NCBI GenBank assembly: GCA_900552705.1 | Contig: USAX01000123.1 | Coordinates: forward strand, 1-5,558 | DNA length: 5,558 nucleotides | Direction of reading: 5' to 3' | DNA from: an uncultured Collinsella sp. | GTDB lineage: Bacteria > Actinomycetota > Coriobacteriia > Coriobacteriales > Coriobacteriaceae | Part shown: one piece after another, positions 1 through 5,032 of the stretch | Layout: each line of letters opens with the position of its first letter | How positions within the stretch are numbered: the first letter of the stretch is position 1 | Program-made: the position numbers and the translations under genes | The notes under the pieces: generated by a model | What the model was told of the DNA's origin: nothing | The model's database searches: none | What the model saw: only the letters and a program-made list of their open reading frames with translations

Positions 1-1250
1 TTTCCCAGGTGACCGAGCTGGTCGATAAGGCCAAGGACGGCTTTGCCACCCTCAACGGCGCGGTTGACGCGGCGGAGAAGGTCGCCCCCGTCCTTCCCCA
101 GATGCTCGGCGCCAACGGCCAGACGCGCAACTATCTTGTGTACGCCATGAACAACGTCGAGATTCGTGCCTGCGGCGGCTTTGGCGGTTCGCAGGGCCTG
201 ATTTCGGTCACCGACGGCCAGATGTCGATTGGCGAGTTTGTCCCCCGCATTGGACTCAGCGAGGATGAGGCAGTCGAGAGCGTCGACGAAGAGGATGAGG
301 CGCTGTTCGGCAACCACAGTAACCTGTACAACTCGGGCAATACCTATTCGCCTGATTGGCCCCGCAACTCGCAGCGTGTCGCAGCCCTGTGGAAATCTCA
401 ATATGGCCAGGACGTTGACGGCGTCGTGGGTATCGACCCGGTGTTCCTGCAGTATCTGCTGGGCCTGGTCGGTAACGTGTCGCTGCCCGACGGAACGGTT
501 GTCGACGGCACCAACGCCGCAAAGGTCCTCATGCACGATGTGTACTGGAACTATCCGGTCGAGGAGTCGGACGGCATCTTTGCGGCTGTTGCCAGCGCCG
601 CCTTCGACAAGATCCTTGGCGGTATCGGCGATGTCGATGTTACGAAGCTTGTCAGCGCCGTTGAGCGCGGTGCCGAAGAGGGCCGCCTGATCGCGTGGAT
701 GAAAAACGATGACGAGCAGAACGCTATCAAGGAGATGAACATCGACGCCTCGCTGCCCGATCCGGATGACCCGAGTGAAGATCCCGTTGCTGGTGTCTAC
801 TTTAACAACCTGAGCTTCTCCAAGCTCGACTGGTACCTGAATGCCGATACGCAGATTGGCCAGGGCATCAAGAACGGTGACGGCACATGCTCGTATCGCA
901 TCACCGTTACCCTGACGAACATCATGACGCAGGAGGAGGCCGGCAAGCTGCCCGACTACGTCGCGGCGAGCGCGCCTGATGCCGCGCGCGACGACGAACG
1001 TCTGAATGTCTCGTTGTTTGCGCCGACGGGCGGTAACATTACTGACCTGACCGTCGAGGGCACCCAGTTTGGTCTTGGCGCCGCTACGTGGCATGGAATC
1101 CCCTTCTATTCGGGCACCGTTGACCTGCATGCTGGCGAGACGACGACGATCACATATACGCTGACCACGTCAGCCGAGGCGGGGGACAAGCCGCTTACGC
1201 TGCGTCAGACTCCTACATGCCAGGCGGCTCGCGACAGCGCGTCGGCGTAG
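1..1250 (+). CDS. DUF4012-family envelope-associated protein, 3' part (N-terminus outside window)
   Basis: The frame is open from the first bases (codons from position 3), so the gene starts upstream; the GTG at 9 is an internal valine, not a convincing start. About 415 residues are visible, ending at TAG 1248-1250. Counting from that GTG, the DUF4012 signature NNVEIRACGGF lies at residues 48-58, followed by a Gly/Ser loop and a short beta-type segment. An acidic stretch (about 85-98) comes next, then a second family-like block, GVVGIDPVFLQYLLG (138-152), ending in DVYW (177-180). A third block near 262-277 (GVYFNNL..SKLDWYL) precedes a beta-rich C-terminal region with two cysteines (294, 404). 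DUF4012 proteins usually have an N-terminal membrane anchor and an extracytoplasmic body, and often sit near polysaccharide or cell-wall genes; the anchor would be in the missing part, and no C-terminal membrane segment is seen. Biochemical function is unknown. glmM follows 83 bp downstream on the same strand, with a hairpin between them. Confidence 0.8.
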   Translation, partial: SQVTELVDKAKDGFATLNGAVDAAEKVAPVLPQMLGANGQTRNYLVYAMNNVEIRACGGFGGSQGLISVTDGQMSIGEFVPRIGLSEDEAVESVDEEDEALFGNHSNLYNSGNTYSPDWPRNSQRVAALWKSQYGQDVDGVVGIDPVFLQYLLGLVGNVSLPDGTVVDGTNAAKVLMHDVYWNYPVEESDGIFAAVASAAFDKILGGIGDVDVTKLVSAVERGAEEGRLIAWMKNDDEQNAIKEMNIDASLPDPDDPSEDPVAGVYFNNLSFSKLDWYLNADTQIGQGIKNGDGTCSYRITVTLTNIMTQEEAGKLPDYVAASAPDAARDDERLNVSLFAPTGGNITDLTVEGTQFGLGAATWHGIPFYSGTVDLHAGETTTITYTLTTSAEAGDKPLTLRQTPTCQAARDSASA

Positions 1251-1287
1251 GGTTTTTCTGGTAGCGCAGATAATCGAGTACCATTTT

Positions 1288-1320
1288 GGGGCGGACAGGC
1301 AATCTGTTCGCCCCTATTTT
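1288..1320 (+). terminator. Strong hairpin with T-rich tail between the DUF4012 gene and glmM
   Basis: An 11-bp stem pairs 1288-1298 (GGGGCGGACAG) with 1304-1314 (CTGTTCGCCCC), with one G-T wobble (1294/1308) and a 5-nt loop at 1299-1303. It is followed by TATTTT (1315-1320). This has the form of a Rho-independent terminator for the DUF4012 gene. The T-tract is short and interrupted by an A, so termination may be partial. The hairpin ends only a few bases before the glmM ribosome site, which raises the alternative that it is a 5'-leader hairpin of the glmM transcript. Confidence 0.65.
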
Positions 1321-1322
1321 GT

Positions 1323-1328
1323 AAGGAG
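1323..1328 (+). promoter_or_regulatory. Ribosome binding site of glmM
   Basis: AAGGAG lies 5 nt before the ATG at 1334. It supports this start, which also gives the canonical GlmM N-terminus MKYFGTDGFRG. The site begins three bases after the T-tract of the preceding hairpin. Confidence 0.85.
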
Positions 1329-1333
1329 AGCGC

Positions 1334-2665
1334 ATGAAGTACTTTGGCACCGACGGCTTTCGCGGTGAGGCTAACGTTGGGCTGACGGTAGAGCACGCTT
1401 ATAGGATTGGCCGTTTTGTGGGCTGGTATTACGGCGCCAACCGCGAGCGCAAGGCGCGCGTCATCGTGGGTAAGGACACGCGTCGCTCGAGTTATATGTT
1501 CGAGGCGGCGCTGGTGAGTGGCCTGGTCGCGAGCGGTGCGGACGCCTATATGCTGCACGTGATCCCCACGCCGGGCGTAGCGCATCAGACCGTGGAAGGC
1601 TGCTTCGATTGCGGCATCATGATCAGCGCGAGCCACAACCCGTTTTGCGATAACGGCATTAAGCTCGTCAACAGCGACGGCTTTAAGATGGACGAGGACG
1701 TGCTGGAGCTCATCGAGGACTACATCGATGGCAAGAGCGAGGTGCCGCTGGCAACGGGCAACCACATCGGCGCCACGGTGGACTACATGCAGGGCCGCAA
1801 CCGCTACATTGCTTCGCTCATTGCAAGTGCGAACTTTTCGCTGCAGGGCGTCAAGATCGGCATCGACTGCGCCAACGGCTCGGCGTCCTCGGTGGCCAAG
1901 CCGGTGTTCGACGCGCTGGGCGCCGACGTGCGCGTGATCAATGCCGCGCCCGATGGTTTTAACATCAACGTCGACTGCGGCTCCACGCATATGGAGCGTC
2001 TGCAGCGCCACGTGGTGGAGCAGGGCCTGGACGTGGGCTTTGCCTATGACGGCGATGCCGACCGCTGCCTGGCCGTGGACGAGCGCGGGCGCGTGGTCGA
2101 TGGCGACCAGATCCTGTACGTGTGCGGCGTGTACCTGAACAAGCACGGTCGCCTTTCGGGCGGTACCGTGGTTCCGACGATTGCCAGCAACTTTGGCCTG
2201 ATCAAGTCGTTGGAGCTTGCCGGCCTAAGTGCCGTGACCAGCGGTGTGGGCGACCGTCACGTGTATGCCAAGATGCGCGAGGGCGGTTACAGCCTAGGCG
2301 GCGAGCAGACGGGCCATACGATCTTTGGCGATATCGAGCGCACGGGCGACGGCATTATGACCTCGCTGCGCGTGATGGAAGTGATTCGTGCCGAGCGCGA
2401 GACGCTCTCGCAGCTCACGGCTCCGTGCAAGCTGCTGCCGCAGGCGCAGGTGGCCGTGCGCGTGGCGGACAAGGACGCCGCGCTCGAGAACATGGGCGTG
2501 CAGAACGCCATCGCCGAGGCCGAGGCTGCGCTGGCAGGCGAGGGCCGCGTGCTCGTACGCAAGAGCGGAACCGAGTCGGTTATCCGCGTGCTGGCCGAGG
2601 CGCCCGACCAAGCATCCGCCGATGCCGCCATGAAGCGCATTGCCAACGCGCTCGAGGCTTTATAG
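1334..2665 (+). CDS. glmM: Phosphoglucosamine mutase GlmM
   Basis: The 443-residue product matches the usual GlmM length of about 445. The enzyme interconverts glucosamine-6-phosphate and glucosamine-1-phosphate in the cytosol, the step before GlmU in UDP-GlcNAc synthesis for peptidoglycan. It belongs to the alpha-D-phosphohexomutase superfamily, and all four functional loops are present. The N-terminal FGTDGFRG is at residues 4-11. The catalytic phosphoserine loop ISASHNP is at 97-103, with Ser100 the expected phosphorylated residue. The metal loop DGDADR is at 239-244. The sugar loop GGEQTGH is at 322-328, with Thr326 where Ser is common. The C-terminal phosphate loop RKSGTE is at 409-414. 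These motifs, together with the MKYFGTDGFRG start, favour GlmM over phosphoglucomutase or phosphomannomutase. The common cdaA-ybbR-glmM arrangement is not seen: the upstream neighbour is a DUF4012 gene, and a convergent M32 peptidase gene lies downstream. The gene looks intact. Confidence 0.96.
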   Translation: MKYFGTDGFRGEANVGLTVEHAYRIGRFVGWYYGANRERKARVIVGKDTRRSSYMFEAALVSGLVASGADAYMLHVIPTPGVAHQTVEGCFDCGIMISASHNPFCDNGIKLVNSDGFKMDEDVLELIEDYIDGKSEVPLATGNHIGATVDYMQGRNRYIASLIASANFSLQGVKIGIDCANGSASSVAKPVFDALGADVRVINAAPDGFNINVDCGSTHMERLQRHVVEQGLDVGFAYDGDADRCLAVDERGRVVDGDQILYVCGVYLNKHGRLSGGTVVPTIASNFGLIKSLELAGLSAVTSGVGDRHVYAKMREGGYSLGGEQTGHTIFGDIERTGDGIMTSLRVMEVIRAERETLSQLTAPCKLLPQAQVAVRVADKDAALENMGVQNAIAEAEAALAGEGRVLVRKSGTESVIRVLAEAPDQASADAAMKRIANALEAL

Positions 2666-2693
2666 CTACGCGGTTTTACCAAACCGCGTAGCT
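2664..2693 (+). terminator. Perfect 13-bp inverted repeat overlapping the glmM stop codon
   Basis: AGCTACGCGGTTT (2664-2676) and its exact reverse complement (2681-2693) flank a TACC loop (2677-2680). The last two bases of the glmM TAG form the foot of the stem. No T-tract follows, so it is not a classic intrinsic terminator. It could protect the 3' end of the glmM mRNA, act as a first pause before the hairpin at 2741, or be a small palindromic repeat. The structure is certain; the role is inferred. Confidence 0.5.
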
Positions 2694-2740
2694 GCTCGAC
2701 GCTGCAAACGGCCCCAAGCGGCAATCTGACGCTCAATTTC

Positions 2741-2775
2741 AAGGGCGCGACCAGAAGGTCAGCGCCCTTTCATTT
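2741..2775 (+). terminator. Probable Rho-independent terminator of glmM
   Basis: AAGGGCGC (2741-2748) pairs with GCGCCCTT (2762-2769). GACC (2749-2752) pairs with GGTC (2757-2760) across an AGAA loop, leaving a single bulged A at 2761. The stem is 12 bp and runs into TTTCATTT. Read on the minus strand the hairpin is equally stable but has a poorer T-tract (TTGAAATT), so it might serve weakly for the convergent M32 gene as well. Confidence 0.65.
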
Positions 2776-2845
2776 CACGTTATCTTGCTCGCTTGGGGTC
2801 GTTTTCTCTGACGTTGCCAAGACATTAGTGTCAACGAGCTACTCA
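2771..2845. other. Convergent intergenic spacer without a recognised gene
   Basis: This lies between the glmM terminator and the repeat cluster. I see no coding frame with a ribosome site. The only structure noted is a small bulged hairpin: GACA (2820-2824 area) with TGTC across a TTAG loop, extended by CGTT/AACG. It is too weak to assign a role. Confidence 0.4.
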
Positions 2846-2906
2846 TTGGGGACAGTCTTTGCCGATTGGCCGGTTTGCTGGCCGGATGGGCAAGGACTGT
2901 CCCCAA
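2846..2906. repeat. REP-like long inverted repeat (18-bp arms)
   Basis: The left arm 2846-2863 (TTGGGGACAGTCTTTGCC) and right arm 2889-2906 are reverse complements at 17 of 18 positions. The exception (2858 against 2894) forms a G-U pair in RNA. The 25-nt centre contains two copies of GGCCGG and can form a small inner stem (GGCC 2868-2871 with GGCC 2880-2883). No T-tract follows on either strand, so this is not a typical terminator. The layout resembles REP/BIME-type palindromes, which are often spread by single-domain Y1 (RAYT) transposases. From memory GGGGACAGTC-type sequences recur in Collinsella-like genomes, but this was not checked, and no transposase lies in the window. Confidence 0.6.
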
Positions 2907-2941
2907 CTGCCGGCAGAAAAGGAACGTCCCTAACTGCCGGC
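2894..2941. repeat. Pair of 21-bp direct repeats, 27-bp period
   Basis: Copies at 2894-2914 (GGACTGTCCCCAACTGCCGGC) and 2921-2941 share 18 of 21 positions, including the block AACTGCCGGC. The first copy overlaps the right arm of the inverted repeat at 2846-2906, so the two repeats form one composite unit. The second copy ends about 10 bp before the stop codon of the convergent M32 gene. Confidence 0.6.
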
Positions 2942-2951
2942 CTTCAAGGCC
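2939..2951. repeat. Short palindrome abutting the M32 stop codon
   Basis: GGCCTT and AAGGCC flank a single C (2945), directly before the minus-strand TAA at 2952-2954. With a 1-nt spacer the full stem cannot close as RNA, and there is no T-tract on the minus strand, so a terminator role is weakly supported. Confidence 0.3.
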
Positions 2952-4526
2952 TTACAGCTGGTAGAGCGTGGTGAACTTGTCCTGCAGGTAGCTGCAGTAG
3001 TAGCGGGCATCGAACGCCATGCCGCATGCGCCCTTGATGAGCTCCGGCGCGTCCTTGGCGCGGCCCCACTGCCAAATGTGCTCGCCCAGCCACGCGCGGA
3101 CGGGTGCCAAGTCGCCGCTCGCACAGGCGCCGTTGAGGTCGACACCGTCGCGGCACATGGCCGGCACAAACATGGCGTCGTAGGCGCTACCCAGTGCATA
3201 CGTGGGGAAGTAGCCAAACGAGCCGCCGCTCCAGTGCGTATCCTGCAGACAGCCGCGCGTGTCGTCGGGAACGGGAATGCCCAGATACTCGTCCATAAAA
3301 CGATTCCAAAGCGCGGGGATGTCCTTGGCCGTGGCCTCGCCGGCAAACAGCATGCGCTCGATCTGGTAGCGCACCATAATATGCAGCGGATAGGTGAGCT
3401 CGTCCGCCTCGGTGCGGATCAGCGACGGCTGCGCGATGTTCACGGCGCGGTAGAGCGTATCCTCGTCCACGCTACCGTAGACCTCGGGCGCGTGGCGGCG
3501 CAGCACTTCGAGCAGCGGTCCCATAAAGGCGCGGCTGCGGCCCACGGTGTTCTCAAAGAAGCGGCTCTGGCTCTCGTGGATGCCCATGGAGGTGCCGCCC
3601 TCCAGGCAGGTGCGCGCGTAGGCGGGGTTCACGCCCAGCTCGTACATGGTGTGACCGGCCTCGTGGATGATGCTGTAGACGTTGGAGATGCAGTCGTCCT
3701 CGTAGATGTGCGTCGCGATGCGCGCGTCACCCACGGAAAAGCCCTCGCTAAACGGGTGCTCGGTAAAGGCAAGCGTGGTGTCGTCTAGGTCCAGGCCGAC
3801 AAGCTTCATAAGGTCGAAGCTCATGGCACGCTGGGCGGCCTCTGGCACGCGGGCGTGCAAAAAGTCGGCAGCCGGCTGCTGGCCGCGCTCGCCGATGGCG
3901 TGCACGAGCGGCACGACCGTCGCCTTGACCTCATCGCAAAACGCGTCGAAGCTCTTGGCGGAAAGGCCGCGCTCGTACTGGTCGAGCCAAACATCGTATG
4001 GGTCGCGCTTGGGGTCCATGAGCTCGGCCTGATGCTTAAGTTGGGCGACGATTCTATCCACATAGGGCTCAAAGCTCGCCCAGTCATTGGCCGTCTTGGC
4101 CTTGTGCCACACGGCGTCGGCCTCGCAGGTGAGCCTGGTCCAGGCCTCGGCTTCCTCGGTGGGGATGACGCTTGCCTCGCGCTGGTCGCGGCCGAGTACG
4201 CGAATCTCGTCGAGCAGCTGCGGGTCGTCGATCTTGCCACCGGCGACGGTCTCGCGTGCCAGCGAGCGTACGAGCTCAACGGACTTCTCACTGGTCAGCA
4301 GCTTGTGATGCTCGCCGGCAAGCGTGCCCATAGCATCGGCGCGCGCCGCAGCGCCGTTGGCGGGAGCAATGGTCGCGCCGTCAAACTCGGCAATCTTGAG
4401 CAGGTACTCGCGGGTCCACAGCTTGCCTTCGAGCTTGCGGAATTTTTTGACGGCCTTATCGACCTTCATGCCTTTGGATGTCTTGCCCGCTGCAGGCTTG
4501 GCCTTCTTATCGAGTTTCTTTCCCAT
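2952..4526 (-). CDS. M32-family zinc metallocarboxypeptidase
   Basis: The 524-residue protein should remove C-terminal residues from peptides in the cytosol, as thermostable carboxypeptidase 1 (Taq-type) enzymes do. The zinc motif HEAGH is at residues 288-292 in the context SIIHEAGHTMYELG. The third ligand is expected to be Glu318 in the family block HESQSRFFENTVGRS (317-331). Other M32 blocks are HPFSEGFSVGDARIAT (257-272), RTEADELTYPLH (371-382) and LQDTHWSGGSFGYFPTYALG (427-446). No signal peptide or membrane segment is seen. The start was placed at 4526 because an AAGGAT ribosome site sits 7 nt upstream; an in-frame ATG at 4637 would add 37 residues unlike the family and would reach into the pheS promoter region. 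M32 enzymes are usually about 490-510 residues; the excess is a lysine-rich N-terminal tail, with 13 Lys in the first 35 residues. The gene converges with glmM, diverges from pheS and appears monocistronic. No promoter could be assigned. Confidence 0.95.
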   Translation of the reverse strand: MGKKLDKKAKPAAGKTSKGMKVDKAVKKFRKLEGKLWTREYLLKIAEFDGATIAPANGAAARADAMGTLAGEHHKLLTSEKSVELVRSLARETVAGGKIDDPQLLDEIRVLGRDQREASVIPTEEAEAWTRLTCEADAVWHKAKTANDWASFEPYVDRIVAQLKHQAELMDPKRDPYDVWLDQYERGLSAKSFDAFCDEVKATVVPLVHAIGERGQQPAADFLHARVPEAAQRAMSFDLMKLVGLDLDDTTLAFTEHPFSEGFSVGDARIATHIYEDDCISNVYSIIHEAGHTMYELGVNPAYARTCLEGGTSMGIHESQSRFFENTVGRSRAFMGPLLEVLRRHAPEVYGSVDEDTLYRAVNIAQPSLIRTEADELTYPLHIMVRYQIERMLFAGEATAKDIPALWNRFMDEYLGIPVPDDTRGCLQDTHWSGGSFGYFPTYALGSAYDAMFVPAMCRDGVDLNGACASGDLAPVRAWLGEHIWQWGRAKDAPELIKGACGMAFDARYYCSYLQDKFTTLYQL

Positions 4527-4532
4527 ACCTAT

Positions 4533-4538
4533 ATCCTT
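4533..4538 (-). promoter_or_regulatory. Ribosome binding site deciding the M32 peptidase start
   Basis: Read on the minus strand, AAGGAT ends 6-7 nt before the ATG at 4526-4524. It selects this ATG over the longer in-frame alternative at 4637, which has no comparable site. Confidence 0.75.
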
Positions 4539-4648
4539 GATCTCGCAGGTCGAGCGCCACGGGTGGGCGTGCGGCCAGTTTGCACAGCTACCTGCCTTGT
4601 ACCCAGTGCGAACAAAACGGAACGCGGCGATGCACACGCAGAATGTGT

Positions 4649-4654
4649 TATCCT
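4649..4654 (+). promoter_or_regulatory. Possible -10 element for the T-box-pheS transcript
   Basis: TATCCT (within GTTATCCTATAG) lies 12 bp before the base of T-box stem I, placing a transcription start near 4661. No good -35 (TTGACA-like) is visible at the right distance, so this is a positional guess. The alternative TATAGC at 4654-4659 overlaps it. Confidence 0.35.
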
Positions 4655-4884
4655 ATAGCCCAATGCGTTGACGGAGAGGGTTTTGCCCGCCGCGTCGCCG
4701 GCAAGAGAGGGAAGGTCATGGGCTGCAAGCCTTCCTGCGGTGACAAGGGCCAAGCGTTCACTCCCGAGCAGCGACCTCAACGGGCACGCGGCCAGCGGCG
4801 GCGATGTCCCCAGTAGGGAAGCCGTGAGCCTCGCGATAAGGGGCGCAGAGTGGGCACGGCGGGCCAGACATCCGCCGCGTCAAA

Positions 4885-4916
4885 CAAGGTGGTACCGCGG
4901 AATTCAACCGTCCTTG
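4885..4916 (+). promoter_or_regulatory. T-box antiterminator
   Basis: CAAGG (4885-4889) pairs with CCTTG (4912-4916). After a 7-nt bulge UGGUACC (4890-4896), GCGG (4897-4900) pairs with CCGT (4908-4911), with one G-U. A 7-nt bulge between two short helices is the standard antiterminator form; its first four bases contact the tRNA acceptor end. Its 3' strand is also the 5' strand of the terminator, so the two folds exclude each other. Confidence 0.85.
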
Positions 4917-4946
4917 GGCAATGTACATGCCCGAGGGCGGTTTTTT
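4906..4946 (+). terminator. T-box-controlled intrinsic terminator before pheS
   Basis: A 15-bp stem pairs 4906-4920 with 4928-4942 (two G-U pairs, loop ATGTACA) and is followed by TTTTTT (4941-4946). This is the default fold when tRNA-Phe is charged. It ends 86 bp before the pheS start. Confidence 0.92.
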
Positions 4947-5032
4947 GTTACCGAACCGGGCCGCGTTTTCACAACGCCAGGCGGCGGCAGTCGTCCCGGC
5001 GAGCGGGGAGCGCGAGAGACGAAAGGGAAGAC
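4947..5032 (+). other. pheS 5' leader after the terminator
   Basis: This 86-bp stretch links the T-box terminator to pheS. It holds two small hairpins (GCGTT/AACGC at 4963-4977 and CCCG/CGGG at 4995-5007) with no clear role, and a purine-rich ribosome site, AAGGGA at about 5023-5028, 4 nt before the ATG. No small ORF with a credible ribosome site is seen. Confidence 0.5.

Larger units (their letters stand above)
4661..4946 (+). ncRNA. T-box riboswitch (leader) of pheS, specifier UUC for tRNA-Phe
   Basis: The leader binds uncharged tRNA and lets transcription continue into pheS when charged tRNA-Phe is low. The stem I base pairs 4666-4670 with 4769-4773. Above it GGAG (4673-4676) pairs with CTCC (4761-4764). 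The distal part shows the AGAGAG bulge motif (4704-4709), then GGAAGG/CCTTCC (4710-4715/4730-4735) closing a loop with GGCTGCAAG. On the 3' side, TTC at 4757-4759 followed by A4760 and CTCCCGAGC sits where the specifier codon is expected; UUC is a Phe codon, which agrees with the gene downstream. A stem II-like hairpin lies near 4799-4824. Stem III pairs 4857-4862 with 4872-4877. The T-box sequence AAGGTGGTACCGCG is at 4886-4899. UGGU at 4890-4893 can pair with an ACCA tRNA end, consistent with an A discriminator base. The pairings were drawn by eye. Confidence 0.93.

Noticed and set aside
9..11. GTG at 9 as the start of the DUF4012 gene
   Set aside because: The frame is open to the window edge, no ribosome site is visible in the bases before it, and the family's N-terminal anchor would be missing.
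1205..2146. Long open frame of 313 codons on the minus strand opposite glmM
   Set aside because: It lies antisense to a gene with all GlmM motifs. Its product is rich in His/Ala/Val repeats typical of the antisense of GC-biased codons, it shows no recognisable domain, and no ribosome site supports it.
2794..2845. TTGACA-like hexamer on the minus strand in the convergent gap
   Set aside because: No -10 element lies at the right distance and no gene lies downstream in that direction before the glmM terminator.
4527..4637. Longer start for the M32 gene at 4637
   Set aside because: The added 37 residues do not resemble the family, no ribosome site precedes that ATG, and AAGGAT is well placed before the ATG at 4526.
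3078..4658. Plus-strand open frames (236 and 267 codons) opposite the M32 gene
   Set aside because: They are shadows of the M32 coding strand, caused by high third-position GC; no ribosome site or family motif was seen.
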